Assembly: GCA_050729835.1 (NCBI GenBank)
Contig: JBOHLS010000009.1
Location: forward strand, 28,210 to 92,209
Source of the DNA: REEB95 sp050729835
GTDB taxonomy: Bacteria; Pseudomonadota; Alphaproteobacteria; ATCC43930; CGMCC-115725
DNA length: 64,000 bases
Reading direction: 5' to 3'
Every line of letters starts with the position of its first letter. The first letter of the stretch is position 1. A program made the translations under genes and the position numbers. The notes beneath the pieces were generated by a model, which saw nothing but the letters and a program-made list of their open reading frames with translations, was not told where the DNA came from and did not search any database. Below are positions 43,871 to 54,064 of the stretch, in pieces.

Positions 43871-44871
43871 GCGAGATCCAGAAACCGCTTGGCGTTGCCT
43901 TCGTGCAGCGCGGCGAGGTCGGCGGCGCCGAGCTCGAGCTTGGCGAGTTCGCGCAGCGGTTCCTTGTCGGCGCCGTCGAAGGGGAAGTCGCTGCCGAGGC
44001 AAAGCTGGCCGATACCGAACATCTCGATCAGCAAACGGACCGTCTTCGCCTCGAACACCAGCATGTCGTAATAAAGCCGGCGCGCGGTCTCGCGCGGATT
44101 GATCTTGATGGTCTCGCGCAGCGCTGGCGAGACCGTCCAGCCCTGCGCCAGGCGCGGCAGCACGATGGCGAAGGTGCCGCCGCCGTGGCTGAAGGCGATG
44201 CGCAGCCTGGGGTGCTTCTCCAACGTGCCGCCGCTGATCAGCGAGCAGATGGCGAAATTGGTCTCGCCCGGGAAGGCAACAAAGGGCACCAGTCGCGGCG
44301 GCCCGACGATGCGCTCGAGGCTGGCGGGATGGAGGGCGTGGACGAAGACCGCCGCGCCCAGGTGTTCGGCAGCGGCGAAAAACGGCTCGAACCGCGGGTC
44401 GCCGATGGCGACGCCGTTGACGTTGGTGCCGATCTCGACGCCGCGGAAACCGTCCTGCATCAGCCGCTCGAGTTCGCGCGCCGCTAGCTCGGGGTCCTGC
44501 AATGGCACCATGCCGAGCCCGGCGAAGCGCGTCGGCACGCGCGCCACCATTCCGGCGATCGCGCCGTTGACGACGTGGCCGAAGGCGACCGCATCCTCGG
44601 GCGGAAACCAGTAGGACAGCAGCTCGGGCATCGGCGACAGCACCTGGACGCCGATGCCGGTCGCGTCCATGGCCTCGATCCGGCGAGCGATGTCCCAGCA
44701 CGCATCGCCGACGGTGCGGAAGTTCTTGCCGTCGATCATCACGTTCTTGTGGTGGGCGTCGCACGCTGCCATTTGCGGCCAGCGCGCGCCGCCGTGCTTG
44801 CCGGCATAGGGCGGAATCTCCGCCGGCACGACGTGGTTGTGGATGTCGATCGCGCGCGCCGTGCCAGCCAT
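43867..44871 (-). CDS. ACMSD-like amidohydrolase family protein
   Basis: 334 residues from ATG 44871 with GGAGGGTGGC upstream. The N-terminal AIDIHNHVVPAEIP gives the HxH metal site. Further metal or catalytic residues sit in VFVHALHPASLERI, FSHGGGTFAIVLPRLAQGW, and GSDFPFDGAD (Asp). This is the pattern of 2-amino-3-carboxymuconate-6-semialdehyde decarboxylase and related decarboxylases or hydrolases. No tryptophan or nitrobenzoate catabolic partners are nearby, so the substrate is unknown. A very long open frame extending upstream to 46242 overlaps the UbiB gene and is a shadow. Confidence 0.88.
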   Translation of the reverse strand: MAGTARAIDIHNHVVPAEIPPYAGKHGGARWPQMAACDAHHKNVMIDGKNFRTVGDACWDIARRIEAMDATGIGVQVLSPMPELLSYWFPPEDAVAFGHVVNGAIAGMVARVPTRFAGLGMVPLQDPELAARELERLMQDGFRGVEIGTNVNGVAIGDPRFEPFFAAAEHLGAAVFVHALHPASLERIVGPPRLVPFVAFPGETNFAICSLISGGTLEKHPRLRIAFSHGGGTFAIVLPRLAQGWTVSPALRETIKINPRETARRLYYDMLVFEAKTVRLLIEMFGIGQLCLGSDFPFDGADKEPLRELAKLELGAADLAALHEGNAKRFLDLA

Positions 44872-44985
44872 GCCACCCTCCGTTCGGGTGCGCGAGCTTG
44901 GCCGGAACCATGCAACCCCGCCAGCCTTTTTCGCATTGTTTTGCCGGTGGACAGTGCGCCGCTGCCCGGTAACACTCCGCCCATC

Positions 44986-46323
44986 ATGCCCGATCGTAAC
45001 AATCTCACAAGCCGCGTGCGGCGCTACGCGCAGGTCTCGACCGCGATGGGCGGGCTCGCCGCCCGGCTCGCCGGTTCGCGCTATCTTGGCCTCAAGCTCG
45101 ACCGGCCGCGGCACGCCGCCGACCTGAAAGCCTCGCTCGGCGCGATCAAGGGCCCGCTGATGAAGGTGGCGCAGCTTTTGGCGACGCTGCCCGACGCGCT
45201 GCCGCATGAATACGCCGACGAGTTGGCGACGCTGCAATCGAACGCGCCGCCGATGGGCTGGCCGTTCGTCAAGCGCCGCATGGCGAGCGAACTGGACGAG
45301 GATTGGCAGTCGAAGTTCAAAAGCTTCACGCGCGAAGCGGCGCATGCCGCATCCCTCGGCCAGGTGCACCGCGCGCTCGGTCTCGACGGCGCCGAGTTCG
45401 CCTGCAAGCTGCAATATCCCGACATGGAATCGGCGGTCGAGGCCGACCTTCAGCAGCTCAAGATCGTGTTGGCGTTGTTCGAGCGCTACGACCGGGCGAT
45501 CAGCACCGGCGAGGTGCAGAAGGAACTGGCGGCGCGACTGCACGAGGAGCTCGACTACCGCCGCGAGGCCGCGCATATGCGGCTCTTCGGCGCGATGCTC
45601 GCGGACGAGCCCGGCGTCCATGTGCCGAGCTACGTCGCCAAGCTGTCGACGCGCCGGCTGCTGACCATGACTTGGCTTGAGGGCTGGCCGTTCGTCGAGG
45701 CCGCTTCCGAAGGCAGCCTCGCGGTGCGCAACCAGATCGCGCGCAACATGTTCCGCGCCTGGTACGTGCCATTCTACTTCTACGGCGTCATCCACGGCGA
45801 TCCGCATCTCGGCAACTACACCGTGCGCCGCGACCACAGCATCAACCTGCTCGATTACGGCTGCATCCGCGTCTTTCCGGCGCCGTTCGTGCGCGGCGTC
45901 ATCGACCTCTACCATGCGCTCGACCGCGACGACGAGGAGCTGGCGATCTCGGCTTACGAGACCTGGGGCTTCAAGAGCCTGTCGCGCGAGATGATCGCCG
46001 CCCTCAATCGCTGGGCGCGCTACGTCTACGAGCCGCTGCTCGAGAACCGCGAGCGCCGCATCCAGGAGCACGGCTCGGGCGCCTATGGCCGCGAGGTCGC
46101 CGAGACCGTCCATGCCGACATCCGTCGCCTCGGCGGCGTCAAGCCGCCGCGCGAGTTCGTGTTCATGGATCGCGCCGCGGTAGGGCTGGGCTCGGTGTTC
46201 CTGCGGCTCAAGGCCGAGATCAACTGGCACCGCATGTTTCACGAGTTGATCGCCGATTTCGACGAAAAGGCGCTAGCCAGGCGGCAGAAGCAGGCGCTCG
46301 CCGCGGCCGGCGTGAAGGATTGA
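44986..46323 (+). CDS. UbiB/ABC1/AarF-family atypical kinase-like protein
   Basis: 445 residues. Visible are the family-specific motif region LKASLGAIKGPLMKVAQLLA (the usual KxGQ reads KVAQ here), the alanine-rich loop AASLGQVHRALGL, the ATP-binding ACKLQYPDMESAVEAD, the catalytic loop VIHGDPHLGNYTV, and INLLDYGCIRVF in place of the DFG motif. UbiB proteins act in ubiquinone synthesis or lipid homeostasis. The Gly-to-Ala change in KxGQ may be normal for this subgroup. It starts at ATG 44986, diverges from the amidohydrolase gene and ends 6 bases before the stop of the convergent UDP-glucuronate decarboxylase. Confidence 0.88.
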   Translation: MPDRNNLTSRVRRYAQVSTAMGGLAARLAGSRYLGLKLDRPRHAADLKASLGAIKGPLMKVAQLLATLPDALPHEYADELATLQSNAPPMGWPFVKRRMASELDEDWQSKFKSFTREAAHAASLGQVHRALGLDGAEFACKLQYPDMESAVEADLQQLKIVLALFERYDRAISTGEVQKELAARLHEELDYRREAAHMRLFGAMLADEPGVHVPSYVAKLSTRRLLTMTWLEGWPFVEAASEGSLAVRNQIARNMFRAWYVPFYFYGVIHGDPHLGNYTVRRDHSINLLDYGCIRVFPAPFVRGVIDLYHALDRDDEELAISAYETWGFKSLSREMIAALNRWARYVYEPLLENRERRIQEHGSGAYGREVAETVHADIRRLGGVKPPREFVFMDRAAVGLGSVFLRLKAEINWHRMFHELIADFDEKALARRQKQALAAAGVKD

Positions 46324-46329
46324 GGCGGC

Positions 46330-47319
<990 letters not shown>

Positions 47320-47364
47320 GGGCTTTTCCTAATCAATGCGCAGTTTGGCGAGGTCGGAGCGGAG

Positions 47365-47458
47365 TCCCCTCACCCAGCTTAGGATAAGGCTCGGCCGCGC
47401 CTCGCCAACCCTTCGCAACCCTCTCCCCCGATTCGAGGGAGAGGGAAGGGTGAGGGGG
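47365..47458. repeat. Dispersed palindromic repeat between ugd and uxs
   Basis: Two nested pairs are visible: TCCCCTCACCC (47365-47375) with GGGTGAGGGG (47448-47457), and CCCTCTCCC (47419-47427) with GGGAGAGGG (47437-47445). The resulting structure is a long hairpin with a side loop. Sequences with CCCTCACCC/CCCTCTCCC arms are common intergenic palindromes in proteobacteria. It lies in the gap between two genes of one strand and could affect message stability. Confidence 0.7.
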
Positions 47459-47489
47459 TGACGAGCTCGCACGATTGCCGAACCGCGTT

Positions 47490-48833
47490 TTAGTTCTTGG
47501 CCTGAAGGCGCTGACGCGCCGGCGCGGCCGCGCGGCGGCCGATGCTGAAATAGTGGAAGCCGGCCTCGGCCATGTCGGCCGGCGTGTAGATGTTGCGCAG
47601 GTCGATGATGGTCGGCGTCTTTAGCAGCGACTTGACGCGGTCGAGGTTGAGGGCGCGGAACTCGTTCCATTCGGTGACGATGACGAGGGCGTGGGCGCCT
47701 TCCATCGCCTCGTAGCTACCGGCGCAGAATGTGACGCCGGCGAGCAGCTTCTTCGCCTCTTCCATGCCCTCGGGGTCGAAGGCGCGGATGGCGGCGGCGC
47801 CCTGCTGCAAGGCGGAGATGATCGCCAGGCTCGGGCTGTCGCGCATGTCGTCGGTGTTGGGCTTGAAGGTCAGCCCCAGCACGGCGATGGTCTTGCCCTT
47901 CACGCTGCCGCCGCAGGCCTGGACGATACGCTCGGCCATGTGCGCCTTGCGGCCGTCGTTGGCCTTGATCACGGTCTCGACGATGCTGAGCGGCGCGCCC
48001 GCCTCCTGCGCGGTCTTGACCAGCGCCAGGCAGTCCTTGGGAAAGCACGAGCCGCCGAAGCCCGGCCCGGCATGCAGGAACTTGCGGCCGATGCGGCCGT
48101 CGAGGCCGATGCCGCGCGCCACGTCCCGCACGTCGGCGCCGACCTTCTCGCACAGATCGGCGACCTGATTGATGAAGGTGATCTTGGTGGCGAGGAAGCT
48201 GTTGGCCGCGTACTTGATCAGCTCGGCGGTCTCGAGCCGGGTGAACAGGATCGGCGTCTCGATCAAATAGAGCGGGCGATAGAGCTCCTTCATCACGCCG
48301 GCGGCACGCTCGCTCTCGGTGCCGATGACGACGCGGTCGGGCCGCATGAAATCCTGGATCGCCGAGCCCTCGCGCAGGAATTCCGGATTCGAGGCAACGT
48401 CGAACTTGGTCTCGGGCAAATGCTTGCGCAGGATGTCGGCGACCTTGCGGCCGGTGCCGACCGGCACCGTCGATTTGGTGACGACGACGGTGTAGTCCTT
48501 GACTACCTTGGCGATCTCCTCGGTGGCGGCGAAAACATAGGACAGGTCGGCGTGGCCGTCGCCGCGGCGCGACGGCGTGCCGACGGCGATGAACACCGCG
48601 TCGGCGCCTTCGACCGCCTTGCCCAGGTCGGTGGCGAAGCGCAGCCTCCCGTTGGCGGCGTTCGACTGCACGATCTGGTCGAGCCCGGGCTCGAAGATCG
48701 GAATCTCGCCACGCTGCAGCCGCGCGACCTTGGCGGTGTCGTTGTCGATGCAGGTGACCTCGACGCCGAATTCAGAAAAGCACGCGCCCGAGACCAGGCC
48801 GACATAGCCGCTGCCGATGACCGCAATCCGCAT
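47490..48833 (-). CDS. ugd: UDP-glucose 6-dehydrogenase
   Basis: 447 residues. It oxidises UDP-glucose to UDP-glucuronate in two NAD+-dependent steps. The N-terminal motif is MRIAVIGSGYVGLVSGACFS. The catalytic Cys lies in GFGGSCFPKDCLAL, with the catalytic Lys in the ELIKYAANSFLATKITFINQ region. The C-terminal domain includes VLGLTFKPNTDDMRDSPSLA. UDP-glucuronate would feed uxs next to it and the epimerase at 39 kb. The 5' gap to the divergent membrane-protein gene contains an 8-bp inverted repeat at 48875-48908. Confidence 0.95.
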   Translation of the reverse strand: MRIAVIGSGYVGLVSGACFSEFGVEVTCIDNDTAKVARLQRGEIPIFEPGLDQIVQSNAANGRLRFATDLGKAVEGADAVFIAVGTPSRRGDGHADLSYVFAATEEIAKVVKDYTVVVTKSTVPVGTGRKVADILRKHLPETKFDVASNPEFLREGSAIQDFMRPDRVVIGTESERAAGVMKELYRPLYLIETPILFTRLETAELIKYAANSFLATKITFINQVADLCEKVGADVRDVARGIGLDGRIGRKFLHAGPGFGGSCFPKDCLALVKTAQEAGAPLSIVETVIKANDGRKAHMAERIVQACGGSVKGKTIAVLGLTFKPNTDDMRDSPSLAIISALQQGAAAIRAFDPEGMEEAKKLLAGVTFCAGSYEAMEGAHALVIVTEWNEFRALNLDRVKSLLKTPTIIDLRNIYTPADMAEAGFHYFSIGRRAAAPARQRLQAKN

Positions 48834-49095
48834 TCCGCCAACTCCATGTTCGTCGAAGCTATAAACGTCGCATCGCGGCCAAAATTCCGCGTGCCTTGAA
48901 TTGGCCGCAATTCCCCTGCGTCGCCGCCTTGTTCCGGGCCGTCGGCCGGCTGCGTTCGACCGGCGCGACTAAACCCCAATGGCCCCATAAAATCAAGCAA
49001 AGCACATATTTATGAAGGACTTGTGGCTGTTCCACCGGGGTCGTCGGGCCGTCGCTCTTCAGGGCTCGTTAACCGTGCCTGGGGACAGTGGCCCG

Positions 49096-50397
49096 ATGCG
49101 GCGGCATCGTCTCCTGCGAAGGCTCGCTCTGCCGGCGGTTGCCGCCGGCGCTTTTGCGCTCGGCTGCTTGGTCTATTGGCTGGCGGCGAAATCAACCTAT
49201 TTCGCCATGCTCTACGGCTGGGGCGTGGTGCCGGTCGATTTTCCGTTCGTCGATACGCATTCGGTGCTGTCGGCGCGGGTGTGCAGCGCCTTGGGGATCG
49301 ATCCGTTCGTCACCAATCCCTGCGACGTCCTGGTGCGGCAATTCGAATATTCGCCGTTGTTGCTGCTCGGCGCAGGCGCCCACGAACTGTCCGCCAACGT
49401 GCCGCTCGGCTTCGCGCTCAATGTTTCCTTCATTCTTTCGCTGTTTTACCTGCCGCCGTCGCGCAAGCTTGCCGATTTCAGCGTGTTGGCGCTTGCCGTG
49501 CTGTCGAGCGTCACGGCCTTCGCTGCCGAGCGCGGTAATTTCGAGCTGTTGCTGTTTGCCGCCTTTGCCGTCGCTGGCCGGCTTGCCGTCGGGCGCAAAA
49601 TGGCGCCGCGGCTCTTGGCCTATGGCCTCATGCTGACCGCGGCCTTCGCCAAGTTCTTCCCCGCGGTCTTGCTGGCACTCACCTTGCGCGAGCGACCGCG
49701 GTTCTTCGTCGCCATCAACGCTGCGGCGGCCGCCTTGATCGCGCTTTTCGTGGTCGGATATCGCGCTGAACTGCTCGTCGCCTATGGCAACTTCCCGCGC
49801 CTGGATTATTTCGGCGACATGTTCGGCGCAGTCATGTTGCCTTACGGGTTGGCGGCGCTAACGCCGGGATTTCCGGCGGCCGTGGCGCTGGCTGGCCTGA
49901 TGCTGGCGGCATTGGGCGCGTCAGTCGTATTGGCTCGGCAACCCGCCGTCATACAAGCGTATGCCGAGCTTCCCGAGGTGGAGCGCGTATTTCTCGCCAT
50001 CGGTTGCCTGCTGATCGTTGGTTGCTTCTTTGCCGGCCAAAGCGTCGCCTATCGCGGCATCCATTTGTTGTTCGTGCTGCCGGCGCTGAACACGCTGGCG
50101 CGGACGATGCCGAGCGCGGCCGGCCGCCGGATGTTCTCCGTGACGCGCGTGCTCACGCTGTTCCTGATGTGGCGCGAGGCTTTGCACCATTTCGCCGTCT
50201 CGCTCCTGCCCGCGGGGCTGCCCGTCTGGTGGCTGGCGAAGGAATTGGCCTGGTGGTGGCTGATTGCCGTTCTCGCCGGGCTGACGCTCTGCTTCGCGCG
50301 CGATTCGACCATGGGCCGGATCGTCGCCCGCTGGCTGCCGCCGCGGTGGCTCGCCGGCACGCCGCTCGGCTTGCCCGGCGGCCGGAATCCGTCGTAG
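49096..50397 (+). CDS. Polytopic membrane protein, possible GT-C-like/DUF2029-type transferase
   Basis: 433 residues with about 9-10 membrane helices. ATG 49096 (MRRHRLLRRLALPAVAAGAF) gives a compact basic start followed by a helix; ATG 49012 would add 28 unusual residues and has no ribosome site. The first loop holds PVDFPFVDTHSVLSARVCSA, with Asp residues where lipid-linked GT-C transferases have catalytic acids. The helix and loop pattern (ERGNFELLLFAAFAVAGRLA, AFAKFFPAVLLAL) resembles DUF2029/PIG-M-like proteins. Assignment is tentative. Its position between ugd and galE suggests a role in glycan assembly. Confidence 0.68.
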   Translation: MRRHRLLRRLALPAVAAGAFALGCLVYWLAAKSTYFAMLYGWGVVPVDFPFVDTHSVLSARVCSALGIDPFVTNPCDVLVRQFEYSPLLLLGAGAHELSANVPLGFALNVSFILSLFYLPPSRKLADFSVLALAVLSSVTAFAAERGNFELLLFAAFAVAGRLAVGRKMAPRLLAYGLMLTAAFAKFFPAVLLALTLRERPRFFVAINAAAAALIALFVVGYRAELLVAYGNFPRLDYFGDMFGAVMLPYGLAALTPGFPAAVALAGLMLAALGASVVLARQPAVIQAYAELPEVERVFLAIGCLLIVGCFFAGQSVAYRGIHLLFVLPALNTLARTMPSAAGRRMFSVTRVLTLFLMWREALHHFAVSLLPAGLPVWWLAKELAWWWLIAVLAGLTLCFARDSTMGRIVARWLPPRWLAGTPLGLPGGRNPS

Positions 50398-50455
50398 AGA
50401 CAGGCTCTTCCGGAACAATCGGACGCGCCGGCCCGTTGTCGCTCGCAGGGAACGC

Positions 50456-51469
50456 ATGACCAAGACGATCCTGGTAACCGGCGGCGCCGGCTATATCGGC
50501 AGCCACGCCTGCAAGGCGCTGGCCCGGGCCGGATACGAGCCCGTAACCTATGACAGCTTGGTGCGCGGCCATCGCGAGGCGGTGCACTGGGGGCCTTTGG
50601 TCGAGGGCGACCTGGCCGATCGCGCGTTGCTCGCCGCCACGCTCAAGCGCCACCGCATTGCCGCGGTGATGCATTTCGCCGCCTTCGCCTATGTCGAGGA
50701 GTCGGTGCGCGAGCCGGCGCTCTATTTCCGCAACAACGTGATCAACACGCTGGGCCTGTTCGAGGCGATGCGCGAGGCCGGCGCCGCGCGGATCGTGTTT
50801 TCATCGACCTGCGCCACCTACGGCGTGCCCGAGCGCGTCCCCATTGCTGAAGATGCGCCTCAGCATCCGGTCAATCCCTATGGCGAGGGCAAGCTGATGG
50901 TCGAGCGCGCGCTGCACTGGCTTGACGCCGCTCACGGCCTCAAATTCGCCGCGTTGCGCTATTTCAACGCCGCCGGCGCCGATCCCGACGGCGAGATCGG
51001 CGAGGATCACGAGCCCGAAACCCATCTCATTCCGCTGATCCTGCAGACCGCGCTCAAGCAGCGCGCCGAGATCGCCATCTACGGCACCGACTACCCGACG
51101 CCCGATGGCAGCGCGGTGCGCGATTACATCCACGTCCAGGACCTGGCGGAGGCGCATGTCCACGCGCTGCAATATCTCGAAGGCGGCGGCGCCAGCGTCG
51201 CGCTCAACCTCGGCACCGGCACCGGCCATTCGGTGCGCGAGACCATCGCCTGCGCCGAGCGCGTCACAGGGCTCAGCATCCCGAAGCGCGAAGCGCCGCG
51301 CCGCGCTGGCGATCCGCCGATCCTGGTCGCCGATGCGCGCCGCGCCCGCGCCGTGCTCGGCTGGCAGTCACGGCTGTCCGATCTCGATACCATCGTCGCC
51401 ACCGCCTGGGCGTGGCATGCGGCGCGGGCGGGCCGGGTCGTGTCGAAACGCGGCGCCGCGGGCGGCTGA
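50456..51469 (+). CDS. galE: UDP-glucose 4-epimerase
   Basis: 337 residues. It interconverts UDP-glucose and UDP-galactose. The motif is LVTGGAGYIGSHACKALARA. The catalytic block is FSSTCATYGVPERVPI with NPYGEGKLMVE (YxxxK), and YFNAAGADPDGEIGEDHEPE is diagnostic for GalE. The stop overlaps the next gene's start (TGATG at 51467-51471), so it is translationally coupled with the glycosidase-glycosyltransferase fusion. It would provide UDP-Gal or UDP-Glc to the synthase. Confidence 0.94.
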   Translation: MTKTILVTGGAGYIGSHACKALARAGYEPVTYDSLVRGHREAVHWGPLVEGDLADRALLAATLKRHRIAAVMHFAAFAYVEESVREPALYFRNNVINTLGLFEAMREAGAARIVFSSTCATYGVPERVPIAEDAPQHPVNPYGEGKLMVERALHWLDAAHGLKFAALRYFNAAGADPDGEIGEDHEPETHLIPLILQTALKQRAEIAIYGTDYPTPDGSAVRDYIHVQDLAEAHVHALQYLEGGGASVALNLGTGTGHSVRETIACAERVTGLSIPKREAPRRAGDPPILVADARRARAVLGWQSRLSDLDTIVATAWAWHAARAGRVVSKRGAAGG

Positions 51470-54063
51470 TGGCGATCGAAACCGCCGACCGCAGCATCGC
51501 GGTGCCGGTTGCCGCCGCTGCGCGCGCGCCGATTCGGGTCTCGGGCAAGTTCTTCTTCCAGGACGACGCCAAGCTTTTTATCAAGGGCGTGACCTACGGA
51601 CCGTTCCCGCTCGGGCCGCACGGTGCGCAGTTTCCGCCGCGCGAAATCGTGCAGCGCGACTTCGCGCTGATGGCCGAGCTCGGCGCCAACACGGTGCGCG
51701 TCTTTACCGCGCCGCCGGCGTGGCTGCTCGACGCGGCGCAGGCCGCCGGCCTCAAGGTCTTGGCCGGGATTCCGTGGTCGCAACACGTCACCTTTCTCGA
51801 CGACGTGGCGATCGAGAGCGAGGTGGTACGTTCGGTCGGCGCGGCAATCGGCGCGATCAAGGGGCATCCCGCGATCTTCGCCTATCTTATCGGCAACGAG
51901 ATCCCGCCCGACATGGTGCGCTGGCACGGCCCGGATCGCGTGCGCACCTTCCTCAAGCGCCTGGTCGCGGTGGCCAAGGAAATCGATCCCAGTCGGCTGG
52001 TCAGCTACGCCAATTTCCCGTCGACCGAATACCTGACGATCGATTTCGGCGATTTCGTCTGCTTCAACATCTATTTGCACCAGGAGGCGGCGTTCCGCCG
52101 CTACCTGTCGCGCCTGCACAACCTGGCGATCGACCGGCCGCTGGTGCTGACCGAATTCGGCATCGATTCGATGCGCGAAGGCGCGGCGGCCCAGGCCAAG
52201 ACCCTGGCCTGGCAGGTGCGCACCGCCTTCGAGATGGGCTGCGCTGGCGCCTTTGTCTTCGCCTGGACCGACGAATGGTTTACCGGCGGCCACCTGATCG
52301 AGGGCTGGGCCTTCGGCCTGGTCGACCGCGCGCGCCAGCCCAAGCCCGCCTTCGCCGCCGTCCAGACGTGCTATCGCGGCGCGATGCCGCCGCCCTTGCC
52401 GCGCACGCCGCGCGTCTCGGTGGTGGTTTGCGCCTATAACGCCGAACGCACGATGAAGCCATGCCTCGAATCGCTCGGGAAGGTCCGCTATCCCGATTAC
52501 GAGGTGATCGTCGTCAACGACGGCTCGCAGGATCGCACGCTGGCGATCTCCGAGGGGTTTCCCTTCTGCCGCATCATCAGCCAGCCGAACAAGGGCCTGT
52601 CGGTGGCGCGCAACGTCGGGGCCGAGGCCGCGACCGGCGAGATCGTCGCCTATACCGACAGCGACTGCGTCGTCGACCCCGACTGGCTGACCTATCTGGT
52701 GGCGCGCATGGAGGCGGCCAATCTGCACGCCTGCGGCGGCCCCAATTTCCCGCCGCCCGAGGACAATCTGGTGGCGGCGGCGGTGGCGGTCTCGCCCGGC
52801 GGCCCGACGCACGTGCTCCTGTCCGACGACACCGCCGAGCACATCGCCGGCTGCAACATGGCGTTCCGGCGCGTGACGCTGTTGCAGCTCGGTGGCTTCG
52901 ATCCGGTGTTCCGCGCCGCCGGCGACGACATCGACATCTGCTGGCGCTTCCAGGACGCCGGCTACACCATCGGCTTCGCGCCGGCGGCGATGGTCTGGCA
53001 TTTCCGCCGCAACACCATCGACGCCTATGTCGGTCAGCAGAAGGGCTACGGCAAGGCCGAGGCGCTGGTCTATTCCAAGCATCCGTTCCGCTTCAACCTG
53101 TTCGGTCAGGCGAAGTGGCTCGGCCGCATCTACGGCGATCTGTCGACCGCGCTGCTGCTGTCGCGGCGGCCACTGATCTATTCCGGCGTATTCGGGCGCG
53201 GCCTGTTCCAGACGCTCTACGAGCCGTCGTCGTCGTTGGCGCAGTACCTGCCGTTGACCTTCGAGTGGAACGTGGTGGCGATCGTGCTGGCGGCGATCGG
53301 CCTCGGCACCGGCGGCTGGATGTCGCTGCTGATCGTGCCGCTCGCGATCACCTGGGTCATGTGCATCAACGGTGCGCTCAAGGCGCCGATTGATAGACGC
53401 TTCAGGGGCGTCAAAGCGCGCGCGCTGATCGCGCTGCTGATCTATCTCGGACCGTTGCTGCGCGGCTGGGAGCGGCTCAAGTGGCGCTTCCGCGAGGTCG
53501 AGGCGGCCGAACAGGCGCACTTCGAGCCGGTAGCGCCGACGCCGACGCAGAAGCCGCGCCGCTCGTGGCGCGAGCGCGCGTTCTATCTCTCCTATTGGAG
53601 CGAGCAGGGCGCTGAGAAGGAGGCGCTGCTCGGCGGCCTGATGCGCTTCCTCGCGCCGCAGAAATACTTCGTCATTCCCGACCAGGGCTGGGACGAATGG
53701 GATCTCAAGATCGCGCGCGGCTTGTGGAGCCGGGCGCTGGTGCTGGTCTGCGTCGAGAATCACGGCGGCGAGAAGCGATTGCTGCGCGTGCGCTGCGCCA
53801 TGCGGCTGTCGCGGCTGTCGGCCTTCCTGCTGCGCGCCTGGGCGGTGGCGACGGCGGCGGCGCTGATCCTCGACGCGCCGATGGCGGCGGCGGTGATCGG
53901 CGTGCTCGGCTTGTGTCAAGGCGTGCTCATCGCCTATCGCACGCTCGAGTTCGGCCGCCTGATGCACGGCATCATCGAGACCGTGGCCGGGCGCGTCGGC
54001 CTGCTGCCGCTGGCGCCGGCGGGCGCGCCGCCGGCCGAAAAGCTGGCGCAAGCCGCGCAATAG
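51469..54063 (+). CDS. Glycoside hydrolase (clan A)-glycosyltransferase GT2 fusion membrane protein
   Basis: 864 residues from ATG 51469. Residues about 25-300 form a TIM-barrel domain like GH2/GH5: FIKGVTYGPFPLGP, LGANTVRVFTAPP, the acid/base YLIGNEIPPD (Glu144), and the nucleophile LVLTEFGIDS (Glu229). Residues about 313-560 are GT2: VSVVVCAYNAERTMKPCLES, VIVVNDGSQDRT, DSDCVVDPDW (DxD near 397-399), and AAGDDIDICWRFQDAG. Membrane helices follow (about 590-670 and near the end). It probably polymerises a sugar from the inner membrane while a hydrolase or transglycosylase domain trims or rearranges it. The product is unknown. The ABC exporter follows by one base. Confidence 0.85.
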   Translation: MAIETADRSIAVPVAAAARAPIRVSGKFFFQDDAKLFIKGVTYGPFPLGPHGAQFPPREIVQRDFALMAELGANTVRVFTAPPAWLLDAAQAAGLKVLAGIPWSQHVTFLDDVAIESEVVRSVGAAIGAIKGHPAIFAYLIGNEIPPDMVRWHGPDRVRTFLKRLVAVAKEIDPSRLVSYANFPSTEYLTIDFGDFVCFNIYLHQEAAFRRYLSRLHNLAIDRPLVLTEFGIDSMREGAAAQAKTLAWQVRTAFEMGCAGAFVFAWTDEWFTGGHLIEGWAFGLVDRARQPKPAFAAVQTCYRGAMPPPLPRTPRVSVVVCAYNAERTMKPCLESLGKVRYPDYEVIVVNDGSQDRTLAISEGFPFCRIISQPNKGLSVARNVGAEAATGEIVAYTDSDCVVDPDWLTYLVARMEAANLHACGGPNFPPPEDNLVAAAVAVSPGGPTHVLLSDDTAEHIAGCNMAFRRVTLLQLGGFDPVFRAAGDDIDICWRFQDAGYTIGFAPAAMVWHFRRNTIDAYVGQQKGYGKAEALVYSKHPFRFNLFGQAKWLGRIYGDLSTALLLSRRPLIYSGVFGRGLFQTLYEPSSSLAQYLPLTFEWNVVAIVLAAIGLGTGGWMSLLIVPLAITWVMCINGALKAPIDRRFRGVKARALIALLIYLGPLLRGWERLKWRFREVEAAEQAHFEPVAPTPTQKPRRSWRERAFYLSYWSEQGAEKEALLGGLMRFLAPQKYFVIPDQGWDEWDLKIARGLWSRALVLVCVENHGGEKRLLRVRCAMRLSRLSAFLLRAWAVATAAALILDAPMAAAVIGVLGLCQGVLIAYRTLEFGRLMHGIIETVAGRVGLLPLAPAGAPPAEKLAQAAQ

Positions 54064-54064
54064 C

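Noticed and set aside
43867..46242. Long minus-strand extension of the amidohydrolase
   Set aside because: The part upstream of 44871 lies opposite the well-supported UbiB-type gene, and ATG 44871 has a strong ribosome site and the family N-terminus.
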